Shown here one piece after another: positions 43,231 to 51,837 of a stretch of DNA of 64,000 nucleotides. The position numbers and the translations under genes are program-made. Source of the DNA: an uncultured Planctomycetia bacterium (GTDB lineage: Bacteria > Planctomycetota > Phycisphaerae > FEN-1346 > JAACEH01); the NCBI GenBank assembly GCA_903929765.1, contig CAIYVX010000023.1, forward strand, positions 1 to 64,000, read 5' to 3'. The notes beneath the pieces were generated by a model. That model was given only the letters and a program-made list of their open reading frames with translations. It made no database searches and was not told the DNA's origin. Positions within the stretch are counted from its first letter, which is position 1, and every line of letters starts with the position of its first letter.

Positions 43231-43950
43231 TTGCCCCCCGCCTCAAACATCCTCAACCTCATCCGCCTCGGGCGCATGAACTACGCCGCCGCCCTGGCCC
43301 TCCAACTCCGCGCCGTCGAGCGGGTGAAGGTGAGCCGCGAGGCCGGGGCGACGGAGGAGTTTTTGTTTCTGGTCGAACACGATCCGCCGGTCATCACGGT
43401 GGGGCGTGGCGGTGAACGTGAAAACGTGCTGGCGTCGGCGGAGCAGTTGGCGGCGCTGGGGGTGGAGTTGCATGAAGCGTCGCGCGGGGGCGACGTGACT
43501 TATCACGGGCCGGGGCAGATCGTGGCTTATCCCGTGATCGACCTGGCGGCGCGCGGGCGGGACATTCACGGCTACCTGCGGAACTTGGAGGAGGCGGTGA
43601 TTCGCGTGCTGGCCGAGTATGGGTTGGCCGGCGAACGCGACGCGAAATATACCGGCGTCTGGGTCGGCCGCGAAAAAATCTGTGCCATCGGCGTGGCCAT
43701 TACCCGCTGGGTGACGTATCATGGACTGGCGCTGAACGTTTCGACCGCACTCGACCATTTCGACCTGATCGTCCCCTGTGGCATCCGCGAGCGCGGCGTA
43801 ACCAGCCTGGAGAAACTGCTCGGTCGACCGGTAGACATGGATGAAGTGGAGATGGCATTGGCGGCGGAGTTGGCGAAGGTGTTGAAGTTTGCGGGGACGG
43901 CGGAGGCGGATGAATTCAAAATTAAAAATGAAAAATTAAAAAAGAAATAG
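43231..43950 (+). CDS. lipB: Lipoyl(octanoyl) transferase
   Basis: The 239-residue enzyme has [17 protein letters not shown] at the start, [14 protein letters not shown], the [17 protein letters not shown] signature, the lysine region [20 protein letters not shown] and the active cysteine in LIVPCGI. It transfers octanoate from acyl carrier protein to lipoyl domains. A TTG start was used because the IRLGRMNYA segment belongs to the conserved fold and GAGGG lies nine bases upstream; an ATG start 45 bases later would cut the fold. The lysine-rich tail [10 protein letters not shown] comes from AT-rich DNA. Confidence 0.9.
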   Translation: MPPASNILNLIRLGRMNYAAALALQLRAVERVKVSREAGATEEFLFLVEHDPPVITVGRGGERENVLASAEQLAALGVELHEASRGGDVTYHGPGQIVAYPVIDLAARGRDIHGYLRNLEEAVIRVLAEYGLAGERDAKYTGVWVGREKICAIGVAITRWVTYHGLALNVSTALDHFDLIVPCGIRERGVTSLEKLLGRPVDMDEVEMALAAELAKVLKFAGTAEADEFKIKNEKLKKK

Positions 43951-43951
43951 T

Positions 43952-44917
43952 ATGGAAGAAGCGGTTCATAATTCTTCGGCGAAAAAGCGGTTGCCGCCGT
44001 GGCTGCGGAAGCGGTTGCCGCAGGGCGGCGGCGCGGCCGAGACGCGGGCCATTCTCCAGGAACTGGGGCTGGAGACGGTCTGCCGGTCGGCCCATTGCCC
44101 GAACCTGCCGGAATGTTTCGCCCGGCACACGGCCACGTTTATGATTCTCGGCGCTCATTGCACTCGCAACTGCCGTTTCTGTGCGGTCGATCACGCCGCA
44201 CCCGACCCGGTCCGCGCGGACGAGCCGCAGGCTGTGGCCGAGGCGGCGGCGCGGATGAAGTTGCGGCACGTCGTGGTGACGAGCGTGACACGGGACGATT
44301 TGCCGGACGGCGGGGCAGGGCATTTTGCCCGGGTTATTCTGGCGATTCGGCAGCGGTTGCCGGAGGCGATTGTTGAGGTGCTGACGCCGGACTTCCAGGG
44401 TTCGCGCGAAGCCATTGCCACGGTGATCGAGGCAGCGCCGAATATTTTCAATCACAATATCGAAACGGTGCCGCGACTCTATCCGGCGATTCGCCCGCAG
44501 GCGGGGTATGAACGGAGTTTGGAAGTGCTGCGGTATGCGGGGGAACTGGCGGGGAGGCCGACCGACATGGCCGCTAGCGGCCATGCCACCCAAATGGGGG
44601 GGCAAAGTATGGCACCCAAACAACTCTACACCAAGAGCGGGTTGATGGTCGGTTGCGGCGAGACGCGGGCGGAATTGTCGGCGGCACTGGCGGACTTGCG
44701 GCGCGTCGGTTGCCGGATTGTGACCGTCGGCCAGTACCTGGCCCCGAGCGGAAGCCACTATCCGGTCGAGCGATTCGTGCCGCCGGAGGAGTTCGCGGAG
44801 ATCGAGGCCGAGGCCCGCGGGCTGGGATTTGCCGCCGTTGCCTCTGGCCCCTTTGTCCGGTCGAGCTATAATGCCCAGGCGGTTTTTGAGAAAATGAGAG
44901 GCAGAATTAAAAGTTAA
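43952..44917 (+). CDS. lipA: Lipoyl synthase with an in-frame repeat insertion
   Basis: The 321-residue radical SAM enzyme has the auxiliary cluster cysteines ([12 protein letters not shown]), the SAM cluster [44 protein letters not shown] and [12 protein letters not shown]. It inserts two sulfurs into octanoyl domains. Between YAGELAG and YTKSGLMVG, where homologues have a few residues, about 22 extra residues ([14 protein letters not shown]) appear; they are encoded by a palindrome and a piece of a dispersed repeat. The insertion lies in a loop and keeps the frame. The C-terminal arginine/serine region (FVRSSYNA) is intact, so the enzyme is probably functional. Confidence 0.93.
   Translation: MEEAVHNSSAKKRLPPWLRKRLPQGGGAAETRAILQELGLETVCRSAHCPNLPECFARHTATFMILGAHCTRNCRFCAVDHAAPDPVRADEPQAVAEAAARMKLRHVVVTSVTRDDLPDGGAGHFARVILAIRQRLPEAIVEVLTPDFQGSREAIATVIEAAPNIFNHNIETVPRLYPAIRPQAGYERSLEVLRYAGELAGRPTDMAASGHATQMGGQSMAPKQLYTKSGLMVGCGETRAELSAALADLRRVGCRIVTVGQYLAPSGSHYPVERFVPPEEFAEIEAEARGLGFAAVASGPFVRSSYNAQAVFEKMRGRIKS
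44554..44622. repeat. Dispersed repeat inserted in frame into lipA
   Basis: ATGGCCGCTAGCGGCCAT (44567-44584) is a perfect palindrome. The following bases end in CAAAGTATGGCACCC, the reverse complement of the GGGTGCCAYACTTTG motif of intergenic repeats at 55.7, 56.8 and 63.05 kb. Confidence 0.75.
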
Positions 44918-44977
44918 AAATGCAAAATTAAAAATTGAGAAGGAACGGCAACAAAAAAAGATAGGCGGGAGGTTGAA

Positions 44978-45226
44978 ATGGCTGAGATCGAAGTGCGGTT
45001 GCCGTCGCTGGGCGAGGACGCCGGCGACACGGCGGAGGTCAGTTTCTGGCAGGTCGAAGAAGGCGAGTCCGTGGCCGCGGGCGACAGCATCGTCCAGATG
45101 CTGACCGACAAGGCGACTTTCGACGTGCCGTGTCCCGCCGCCGGCCACCTCAAGGAACACAAAGTCGCTGAGGGCGACAGGGTCAAAGTCGGCGACGTGC
45201 TCTGCGTTTTGGAAACGGCGGACTGA
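44978..45226 (+). CDS. Free-standing lipoyl-domain protein
   Basis: The 82-residue protein is one complete lipoyl domain: MAEIEVRLPSLGEDAGDTAEVSFW, the modified lysine in LTDKATFDVPCPAAG (Lys about 45), and EGDRVKVGDVLCVLE. It resembles the E2 lipoyl domain of 2-oxoacid dehydrogenases, but no catalytic or E3-binding part follows; the next gene starts two bases later. It may serve as a mobile acyl or redox carrier for a separate enzyme, or be a target for regulation. Its place next to lipA, lipB and lpdA fits lipoylation and reoxidation in one operon. Confidence 0.88.
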   Translation: MAEIEVRLPSLGEDAGDTAEVSFWQVEEGESVAAGDSIVQMLTDKATFDVPCPAAGHLKEHKVAEGDRVKVGDVLCVLETAD

Positions 45227-45228
45227 CC

Positions 45229-45855
45229 ATGGCCAAGCGGCGTCGCGGATATTTTCTAGTACTCGACGGGCCTGACGGCTCCGGCAAGTCGACCCAGGTG
45301 GCCCTGCTGGCGGCGCGGCTCAAGAAGGCCGGCCTGGAAGTCACCTGCGTCCGCGACCCCGGCGGCACGATGGTTAGCGAACGGGTCCGCGACATCCTGC
45401 TGGACCCGGCCCTGGGCGATATCGATTCACACACCGAAATGTTTCTCTACATGGCCAGCCGGGCCGAAATGGTGGCCCGCGTGGTCCGCCCGGCCTTGGC
45501 CAACGGGCTGTCGATTGTCAGCGACCGCTTCGTTACCAGCACCGTGGCCTATCAGGGCTACGCCGGCGGCCTCGATCCGAAGCAAATTCTCCGCGTCGGC
45601 AAAATCGCTTGTGGCGACACCTGGCCCGATCTGGTGATTATCCTCGACGTGCCGGCCAAGGTCGGCTTCGAGCGGATTCGCCGGGCGCACGACCGCATGG
45701 AAATGAAGGGCTTGGACTATCACGAGCGGGTCGTCGCGGGCTACCGCAAAGTGGCCGCCGTCGATCCGAAGCGGCACGTTCTGGTGGACGGGCGCGGCTC
45801 GGTGGAGACCGTGTCCGGGCGGGTCTGGAAGGCGGTGCAGCGTGCGCTTCTCTGA
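45229..45855 (+). CDS. tmk: Thymidylate kinase
   Basis: The 208-residue kinase has the P-loop LDGPDGSGKSTQVALL, the DPGGT..ERVRDILLD segment (DR(E/P)GG variant), the VSDRFVTSTVAYQGY motif that binds dTMP, and a LID region with RIRRAHDRME. It phosphorylates dTMP to dTDP. The P-loop lacks the basic residue of class I enzymes, while the LID carries arginines, which suggests the E. coli-like type. The holB gene overlaps its end by 14 bases. Confidence 0.92.
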   Translation: MAKRRRGYFLVLDGPDGSGKSTQVALLAARLKKAGLEVTCVRDPGGTMVSERVRDILLDPALGDIDSHTEMFLYMASRAEMVARVVRPALANGLSIVSDRFVTSTVAYQGYAGGLDPKQILRVGKIACGDTWPDLVIILDVPAKVGFERIRRAHDRMEMKGLDYHERVVAGYRKVAAVDPKRHVLVDGRGSVETVSGRVWKAVQRALL

Positions 45856-46957
45856 CATCCGCCATCAGGAACCGGCGCTGGCGGCCATCGCCGGCGCTTT
45901 CGCGGCCGACCGCTTGCCGCACGGTTTTATCTTTTGCGGCCCCAGCGGCGTCGGCAAGGCCCTGGCGGCGCGGGCGTTGGCGAACGCGCTCCTGTGCGAT
46001 TCGCCAAAGCGCGGCAGTAGCCACACCGCCCCGGAGCCGTGCGGCCAATGCGACCAGTGCCGCCTGACCGAACGCGAGGCCCATCCCGACCTGAACTGGT
46101 TTCGCAAGCCCCTGGAGAGGACCGAGTTAACCATCGGCGTGGTGGCGCGGAAAGAAGGACGCAAAGATTCGCCCGACGGCTTCACGATCAACGAGTCGGT
46201 GCAGTTCAAGCCGATGCAGGCGCGACGCCGGGTGACGGTGATCGAGGGCGCGGAGCTGATGAACGTCGAGGCGGCCAACGCCTTTCTGAAAACTTTCGAG
46301 GAGGCGCCGGAAGGGTCGTACCTGGTGCTGCTGGTGACGGCGCTCGATCGGCTCTTGCCGACGATTCGCAGCCGCGGCCGACTGGTGCGGTTTCGGGCCT
46401 TGCCGGACGAATTTGTGAGCGAACTCCTGGCCCGCGATCACAAGCTTCCCGCGACCGATGCCGCCGTGGTTGCCCGCTTCGCCGAGGGGAGCATGGAGCG
46501 GGCCGCCGAGTTGGTTCGCTCCGACTTCGCGGCTCTGCGGCGAAAGGTTCTGGAAGCGTTGTCTCGGCTCGACGGCCCGGCGGCGCTGAACCTTGCTGAC
46601 GAGATCAACGATTGGGCCTCCGAGCAGGCCAAGAGCGAAATTCAGACCGACGCCAAGGTCGAGGAAAACACCTTGCGGCGGCTCTATCTGAAACGTGCTT
46701 TGGCTCTGGTGGCTTCGCTCATGCGCGACGCGGCGCTGGTCCGGGCCGGAGTGCCGCAGACGCAACTGATGAATCCCGACGCGACGGCACTGGTCGAGCA
46801 GTTGGCAGCGCGGCTCTCGCCGCAGGCGCTCCACGGCGCAACGCGGCAATTCGTCGATTGGCAAACGGCCGTCGACCGCAACGCCCACAATCAATTACTC
46901 ATGGAAAACGCCTGCCTGGAACTGAGCCGGTTGGCCGGCACTTCACCCACACGCTGA
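45842..46957 (+). CDS. holB: DNA polymerase III subunit delta'
   Basis: The 371-residue AAA+ protein has FSDIRHQEPALAAIAGAFAADRLPHGFIF, a P-loop-like GPSGVGKALAARAL, cysteines of the zinc module (CDSPKRG..PCGQCDQC), IEGAELMNVEAANAFLKTFEEAPEGSYLVL and TIRSRGRLVRF. It is part of the clamp loader. The start is a GTG inside the end of tmk; the tmk-holB order is common. A segment with HPDLNWF and FTINESVQFKPMQARRRVTVIEGAE is typical of HolB in this group. Confidence 0.9.
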   Translation: MRFSDIRHQEPALAAIAGAFAADRLPHGFIFCGPSGVGKALAARALANALLCDSPKRGSSHTAPEPCGQCDQCRLTEREAHPDLNWFRKPLERTELTIGVVARKEGRKDSPDGFTINESVQFKPMQARRRVTVIEGAELMNVEAANAFLKTFEEAPEGSYLVLLVTALDRLLPTIRSRGRLVRFRALPDEFVSELLARDHKLPATDAAVVARFAEGSMERAAELVRSDFAALRRKVLEALSRLDGPAALNLADEINDWASEQAKSEIQTDAKVEENTLRRLYLKRALALVASLMRDAALVRAGVPQTQLMNPDATALVEQLAARLSPQALHGATRQFVDWQTAVDRNAHNQLLMENACLELSRLAGTSPTR

Positions 46958-46959
46958 CT

Positions 46960-47862
46960 TCACCTCTTCCCCGGACAGCGCATCGCCGCGACCACGCACG
47001 AACCGGCGAACCACACCACGGCGACCAGCACGACCGTCGCCCCGGTGGCGGTATGGGCCCAGTCCTGGGCACTGATAATCAGTCCCGTCACGGCCGAAGT
47101 CAGGCCGACCACGATGGCCCACCAGAACATGCCGCCGGCCGAACGGGCCAGGTTCCGGGCCGTGGCCGCCGGGACGATCAGCAGCGCCGTGACCAGAAAC
47201 ACGCCGACCGTCCAGACGGCAAAGATCGCCACCAGGGTCAGCAGCGCCGCATAAGTGTACTGGTAAAACCGAGTTCGGACGCGATGGGCCGTCGCCAGGA
47301 CCGGATTGAGACCGACGTACAACATGCGGTTGTAGCCGATCACCTGAAAGGCCAGCAGGGCCACGAAAAGCAGGGCTTCCCAAAGAATCAGGTTCTCATC
47401 GCGGCCGATGGTAAGAATGTCACCAAATAGGAACATCTGTACGTCGCGAACGATGTTCGGTTCCCGGCTGACGATGGCCAACCCGAAGGCCACCACCGCG
47501 GCAAAGAACACGCCGATCACCGTGTCCGTCGAGAGCGACGAGCGCCGGCCGACGCTCGTGATGGCCAAGCCGATGACCAGGGCCAGGGCGACCATCGTCA
47601 AATGCACGTCCTGGGCCAGCAGCAGTCCGATGGCCACGCCGGCAAAGGCCGAGTGGCTGATCGCGTCGGAGAAGAAGGCCATGCGGAAATTGACCACCTG
47701 CACGCCCATGGCCGCCGCCATCGGGGCCAGGAGCAACAGGCCCAGCAGAGCCTGTTGCATGAAGCGGGCCTGCATGCAATCGAGGGCGCGGCAGTGCGTC
47801 GTGTTCGCCAAAAAAGCGAACAGGTCGGCGATGGTTTGGTAGAGCGGGCTGAGGTCAATCAT
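46960..47862 (-). CDS. znuB: Zinc/manganese ABC transporter permease
   Basis: The 300-residue protein has about eight hydrophobic helices and the ABC-3 family pattern: MQQALLGLLLLAPMAAAMGVQVVNFRMAFFSDAISHSAFAGVAIGLLL, SVGRRSSLSTDTVIGVFFAAVVAFGLAIV, and VGVFLVTALLIVPAATARNLARSAGGMFWWAI. It forms the membrane channel for metal delivered by the binding protein. Its start overlaps the ATPase gene by eight bases. The symbol marks the family; zinc or manganese cannot be separated from sequence. Confidence 0.9.
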   Translation of the reverse strand: MIDLSPLYQTIADLFAFLANTTHCRALDCMQARFMQQALLGLLLLAPMAAAMGVQVVNFRMAFFSDAISHSAFAGVAIGLLLAQDVHLTMVALALVIGLAITSVGRRSSLSTDTVIGVFFAAVVAFGLAIVSREPNIVRDVQMFLFGDILTIGRDENLILWEALLFVALLAFQVIGYNRMLYVGLNPVLATAHRVRTRFYQYTYAALLTLVAIFAVWTVGVFLVTALLIVPAATARNLARSAGGMFWWAIVVGLTSAVTGLIISAQDWAHTATGATVVLVAVVWFAGSCVVAAMRCPGKR

Positions 47863-48637
47863 GGCGGTGCTCCGCCTGATGGCGCGGCCAGTCGCAATGC
47901 TTGCCGATGATCTGTTGCGGCACGTCGAGGCCGGCCACGCCGAAGTGGACGCCGAAAGTCGCCGCCAGGATTTCCGCCGTCAGCGTCTCCATCGTCGGCC
48001 CCTGGCCGAAGACCTTGCGGTTCAGGCAGATGCAATAGTCGGTGTGGGCCGCGACCATCGACAGGTCGTGCGTCACCATGATCCGCGTGAACCCCTGTTC
48101 GATCTGGAGCGAGTCGAGGAGTTCGCAGAGCAGGCTGCCGCCGGAGATATCGACGCCCGCCGACGGCTCGTCGAGAATCAGCACCTCCGGCCGGTCCTGG
48201 AGGGCCAGGGCCAGCAGCACGCGCTGAAGTTCGCCGCCGGAAAGGGCTCCCAGCCGCCGCGAAACCAAGTGATCGGCCTTGATCCGCGCCAGCAAGGCCA
48301 CGGCCTCATCGCGCCGCTTGCGGGCATGGCCGAACCAGAGCGGCCGGCGCTGGCGGCCCATGACCATCGCGTCCAGCACCGTGACCGGCAGGCCGCGGTC
48401 GAAATCGAGAACCTGCGGCACGTAGCCCAGGCGCGGCCGGTCGCCGTGGTCCATGACGATCCGGCCGGAGAAGGGCATCTGTCCCAGCAGGGCCAGCAGC
48501 AGTGTCGTCTTGCCCGCGCCGTTGGGCCCGATGATGGCCGCGGAGCTGCCCTTGGGGACAGCGGCCGTGACGCCGGAGAGAATCTGGACGCCGCCCAGCG
48601 TCACGGTGACATTGTCGAATAGAACCGCTGTTTCCAT
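47855..48637 (-). CDS. znuC: Zinc/manganese ABC transporter ATP-binding protein
   Basis: The 260-residue ATPase has Walker A GPNGAGKTTLLLALLG, the Q-loop in GYVPQVLDFDRGLPVTVLDAV, signature LSGGELQRVLLALAL, Walker B VLILDEPSAGVDISG and the switch His in RIMVTHDLSMV. It lies between the binding protein and the permease, with one base of spacing on one side and an overlap on the other, so all three are one operon. Confidence 0.92.
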   Translation of the reverse strand: METAVLFDNVTVTLGGVQILSGVTAAVPKGSSAAIIGPNGAGKTTLLLALLGQMPFSGRIVMDHGDRPRLGYVPQVLDFDRGLPVTVLDAMVMGRQRRPLWFGHARKRRDEAVALLARIKADHLVSRRLGALSGGELQRVLLALALQDRPEVLILDEPSAGVDISGGSLLCELLDSLQIEQGFTRIMVTHDLSMVAAHTDYCICLNRKVFGQGPTMETLTAEILAATFGVHFGVAGLDVPQQIIGKHCDWPRHQAEHRHD

Positions 48638-48638
48638 G

Positions 48639-49592
48639 TCACTTTGTTCCCGCGACGAGAAGTTTTTTCAATGTTTCCAGGTTGGCCCGCATGGTTTTCT
48701 CGTAATAGTCGGCTGGGGGGTTCGCCGGGCCGGTGGTCGCCGGATCGAGCGTGGCCAGGGGAATCCCGGCTTCCCGGGCGATTGTTTCGCCGACCTTGGC
48801 CGGATATTGCGGCTCGGTGAACAGGGCCACGGCGCCGCTGGACTTGATGGTCTTGACCAGTTCCAGCATTTCGGAGGCGGCGGGTTCCTGGCCGGGATTT
48901 TCCTCGACCACGGCCACGACCGCCAGAGCGCAATCCCGAGCCAGGTAATCAAACACCGCATGTTCCGTGACGATCTTCCTCGACGCGGCCGGCTTCAACT
49001 CCGCTGCAAAATCGTCAGCAAGTTGGTTGAGCTTCGCGGCATAGGCTTCGGCGTTGTGGTGGAACAGGCCGGCCTCCGCCGCATCGGTCCGGGCCAGAGC
49101 TTCGCCGATATTCCCGACGAGTCGCGCCGCCATCCGCGGCGCGGCGAACAGGTGCGGGTTCGGACCGTGGTGATGATGGCCCTCGTGCGTTGCGGCGTCA
49201 GGACTGGTTTCTTCCTTGATTTGAATCAGGTCGCCGATGCCGGCCGAGGTATCGATCACCTTAACCCGGGGGTTGGCGTTCTTGAAGGTTGGGCCAAGGA
49301 AATCTTCCAGCCCCAGCCCGTTGGCCACGAACACGTCGGCCGTAGCGATCTTCTGCATGTCCTGCGGCGTCAGGGCGTAATCGTGCGGGCAGCCCATCCC
49401 GGCCAGAATCATCAGATCGACCTGGAGATTTTTGCAGCCCGCGGCCACGGTCCGGGTGAACAGATAGATCGGATAAGTGCTGCATAGCACCCGGATCTTC
49501 GTGCCGTCCTTCTCGGCCGGAGCCGCCTGCTTCGAGCAACCGAAGGAAGCCACGGCCAACAGCGCCGCCAGATACATTGCGAATAGTCGCAT
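48639..49592 (-). CDS. znuA: Zinc/manganese ABC transporter substrate-binding lipoprotein
   Basis: The 317-residue protein has a lipobox (VASFGC), the cluster A-I layout with the first metal ligand in MGCPHDYAL, a His-rich loop (HEGHHHHGPNPH), VTEHAVFDYLARDCAL and ALFTEPQYPAKVGETIAREAGI. The His-rich loop favours zinc. The ATG with GGAGGGAGAGG upstream was chosen over an earlier in-frame start. A dyad of Zur/Fur type lies 38 bases upstream. Confidence 0.92.
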   Translation of the reverse strand: MRLFAMYLAALLAVASFGCSKQAAPAEKDGTKIRVLCSTYPIYLFTRTVAAGCKNLQVDLMILAGMGCPHDYALTPQDMQKIATADVFVANGLGLEDFLGPTFKNANPRVKVIDTSAGIGDLIQIKEETSPDAATHEGHHHHGPNPHLFAAPRMAARLVGNIGEALARTDAAEAGLFHHNAEAYAAKLNQLADDFAAELKPAASRKIVTEHAVFDYLARDCALAVVAVVEENPGQEPAASEMLELVKTIKSSGAVALFTEPQYPAKVGETIAREAGIPLATLDPATTGPANPPADYYEKTMRANLETLKKLLVAGTK

Positions 49593-49629
49593 GATGGCCT
49601 CTCCCTCCGGGCCTGCCACACCCACGGCA

Positions 49630-49647
49630 ATGATAACCGATTATCAT
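49630..49647. promoter_or_regulatory. Zur/Fur-type operator upstream of the metal transporter
   Basis: ATGATAA-CCGA-TTATCAT is a perfect dyad. The half-site resembles those of Fur/Zur boxes (TGATAA). It fits repression of the transporter when metal is plentiful. Confidence 0.7.
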
Positions 49648-49706
49648 GTTGCACGCAAGCCCCCGCGCTGTTTCGTGATCGGGCTAATCCTGGAAATCTA
49701 TTTTGG

Positions 49707-50858
49707 CTAGAGTCGGTCGAAAGGCTCGAAAAGCTTGCGATACTCGTCCTGGGCGAAGCGGTCGGTCATGCCGGCGACGTAGTCGGCGATGGTGCGGCGC
49801 GGGCCGAACTCGCGGGCTAACGTCTGGTAGGCGGGCGGAAGCTGGCCGAGGTCGGACAGATAGACGTCAAGCATCCGGTGGAGGAACCGCTGGGCCTTGG
49901 TGGTCATGCGCATGACGTGGTGATGGTGATAGACGCGGTCCATGAGAAACTTTTCGATCTGCCGGAGGCGGGGTTCCCATTCGGCGCTGAAATGGACGAG
50001 GCGGGCCGGGGCGCGACGAATGTCGTCGACGGAATCGGCGGCGCTCTGGGTGATTTCTTCATCGGCGACAGTGAGGACGTCGCGGACGAGCATTTCGATG
50101 AGGAGCTTGGCGGCGCGGCGGGCGCGCTGGTCGAGGGTGAGGTTTTTCATGGCCCCGGCGAAGTCGGATTCGGCCTGGGCGAAAAGGTCGAGCGTGGCCA
50201 GTTCCTCGGCTTCGATGAGGTTCATGGTCAGGGCGTCATCGAGGTCGTGACTGTCGTAGGCGATGCGGTCGGCGACTTCGACGACCTGGCCTTCGAGCGG
50301 CGGCTGGAGGCCGGGGAATTCGGGCATGGCGACGGGCTTGTCGTGGACAGTGCAATGTTTGGCGATACATTCACGCGTTTCATAGGTCAGGTTGAGGCCG
50401 CGAAAGCCGGGGTAGGGGTGTTCGAGGAGATCGATGACGCGGAGGCCGTGGCGATTGTGCTCGAAGCCGCCTTCGGATTTGAGGAACTCGTCGAGGGCGG
50501 CCTCGCCGCTGTGGCCAAAGGGCGTGTGGCCGAGGTCGTGACCGAGGGCGACGGCTTCGGTCAGGTCTTCGTTGAGGTTGAGGGCGCGGGCCAGGGTGCG
50601 GGCGATCTGGGAGACCTCCAGGGTGTGGGTCAGGCGGGTGCGGTAGTGGTCGCCCTCGTGGGTGATGAAGACCTGGGTTTTGTATTCGAGGCGGCGGAAG
50701 GCGGTGGAGTGGACGATGCGGTCGCGGTCGCGCTGGAAGGCGGTGCGCATGGCGTGCTCTGGTTCGCTGTGGAGGCGGCCGCGGCTCTGGCCGCTCTTGA
50801 CGGCGTAGGGGGCGAGGGTGGCGGCCTCGCGGGCTTCGACGGCTTCTCTATTCAACAT
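49707..50858 (-). CDS. dgt: HD-domain deoxyguanosine triphosphohydrolase-like protein
   Basis: The 383-residue protein has the dNTPase set: RTAFQRDRDRIVHSTAFRRLEYKTQVF, the HD metal site in RLTHTLEVSQIARTLARAL and VALGHDLGHTPFGHSGE, and EVADRIAYDSHDLDDAL. It removes triphosphate from dNTPs in the cytoplasm and controls dNTP pools. It starts inside the last codons of the HIT gene. The length is that of the shorter, tetramer-type family. Confidence 0.92.
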   Translation of the reverse strand: MLNREAVEAREAATLAPYAVKSGQSRGRLHSEPEHAMRTAFQRDRDRIVHSTAFRRLEYKTQVFITHEGDHYRTRLTHTLEVSQIARTLARALNLNEDLTEAVALGHDLGHTPFGHSGEAALDEFLKSEGGFEHNRHGLRVIDLLEHPYPGFRGLNLTYETRECIAKHCTVHDKPVAMPEFPGLQPPLEGQVVEVADRIAYDSHDLDDALTMNLIEAEELATLDLFAQAESDFAGAMKNLTLDQRARRAAKLLIEMLVRDVLTVADEEITQSAADSVDDIRRAPARLVHFSAEWEPRLRQIEKFLMDRVYHHHHVMRMTTKAQRFLHRMLDVYLSDLGQLPPAYQTLAREFGPRRTIADYVAGMTDRFAQDEYRKLFEPFDRL

Positions 50859-51345
50859 AGTTCTGCTCCTTCCAGGCGGCGACGAGCTTTTCGTGGAGTT
50901 CTTCCAGGGCCTGCGGAATGACTTTGACGTCGGCCAGGACGGGCATGAAGTTGGTGTCGCCGGACCAGCGGGGGACGATGTGCATGTGGAGATGATCAGG
51001 CAGACCGGCGCCGGCGACGCGGCCGAAGTTCAGGCCGACGTTGAAGCCGTCGGGACGCATGAGTTTTTTCTGGATATTCATGAGGCGGCCGGTGGTGCGC
51101 ATCAGGTCGGCGAGGGCGGGTTCGGAGATCTGGTCGAGCGAGGCGGCGTGGTCGTTGGGGCAGACCAGCGTGTGGCCGTTGTTGTAGGGGTAGCGGTTGA
51201 GGACGACGAAACAGTGAGGGCGGCGGGCGATGACGAGGTTTTCGGCGTCTTTATCGGATTTTTGAATGTGACAAAGGAAGCAGCCGTCGGCGTCAGGGAT
51301 GGAGCCGATGTAGTGCATGCGCCAGGGGGCCCAGAGACGTTCCAT
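50848..51345 (-). CDS. HIT-family hydrolase/phosphorylase
   Basis: The 165-residue protein has the AP4A-phosphorylase-like form of the HIT fold: MERLWAPWRMHYI, CFLCHIQKSDKDAENLVIARRPHCFVVLNRYPYNNGHTLV and the triad HLHMHIVPRWSGDTNF. Cysteines near the N-terminus (CFLCH) may bind zinc. It cleaves nucleoside phosphates or phosphoramidates; its place beside the dNTPase gene suits nucleotide clean-up. Confidence 0.92.
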   Translation of the reverse strand: MERLWAPWRMHYIGSIPDADGCFLCHIQKSDKDAENLVIARRPHCFVVLNRYPYNNGHTLVCPNDHAASLDQISEPALADLMRTTGRLMNIQKKLMRPDGFNVGLNFGRVAGAGLPDHLHMHIVPRWSGDTNFMPVLADVKVIPQALEELHEKLVAAWKEQNYVE

Positions 51346-51360
51346 TGTGGTTACTCCTAA

Positions 51361-51585
51361 TCAATGACAGCCGGAACAACTGGAACGCGAACAGCCGCCG
51401 CAGCCGCCGCTGGAAGAGCCGGAATCGCCGCTGGCCTTGCCGCCCATAGCGAAGCTGCTGAATTTTTTGCTGACTTCGGAAGAGCCGCAGGATGGGCAGG
51501 CGGGTCGGCGGCGCTCGGAGGCGCTGCGGTAGAGTTCGTCGAAAGATTTGTGGCAGGAGAGACAGAGGAATTCGTAGATGGGCAT
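51361..51585 (-). CDS. FmdB-family zinc ribbon protein
   Basis: The 74-residue protein starts with MPIYEFLCLSCHKSFDEL and has a second pair in RRPACPSCGSSEVSKKF, a zinc ribbon of the FmdB/CxxC_CxxC_SSSS family. A Gly/Ser/Cys-rich tail ends in SGCH. The function is unknown; a regulatory role is often assumed. The HIT gene follows after 15 bases. Confidence 0.9.
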   Translation of the reverse strand: MPIYEFLCLSCHKSFDELYRSASERRRPACPSCGSSEVSKKFSSFAMGGKASGDSGSSSGGCGGCSRSSCSGCH

Positions 51586-51648
51586 GGAAGAGTCCTTCCG
51601 GCAAAGAAGAAAAAGAAAAGAATATTTTCGTGAGGTGGTCAGCCAAAA

Positions 51649-51698
51649 CCCCTCACCCGGCCGCTAAAGCGGCCACCCTCTCCCAAGGGAGAGGGGTG
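51649..51698. repeat. Dispersed CACCCTCTCCC hairpin repeat
   Basis: CCCCTCACCCGGCCGC, TAAA, GCGGCCACCCTCTCCC and GGGAGAGGGGTG contain both family hairpins and lie between glmM and fmdB. Confidence 0.85.
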
Positions 51699-51817
51699 AA
51701 GAAGAAGCAACAGAAACAACAACAGCCTCCCGTCTGACGCTTTATTTTTCATGGCCCGTCTGCGCCGGACCATGCCACCCACGGTTCAGATTATACAACA
51801 ACGGCAACGGCAAGATG

Positions 51818-51837
51818 GTGCGTGCAAGCACGCACCC
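51818..51837. repeat. GGTGCGTGC-type hairpin repeat
   Basis: GGTGCGTGC-AA-GCACGCACC is a perfect stem just behind the glmM stop codon. Confidence 0.85.
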
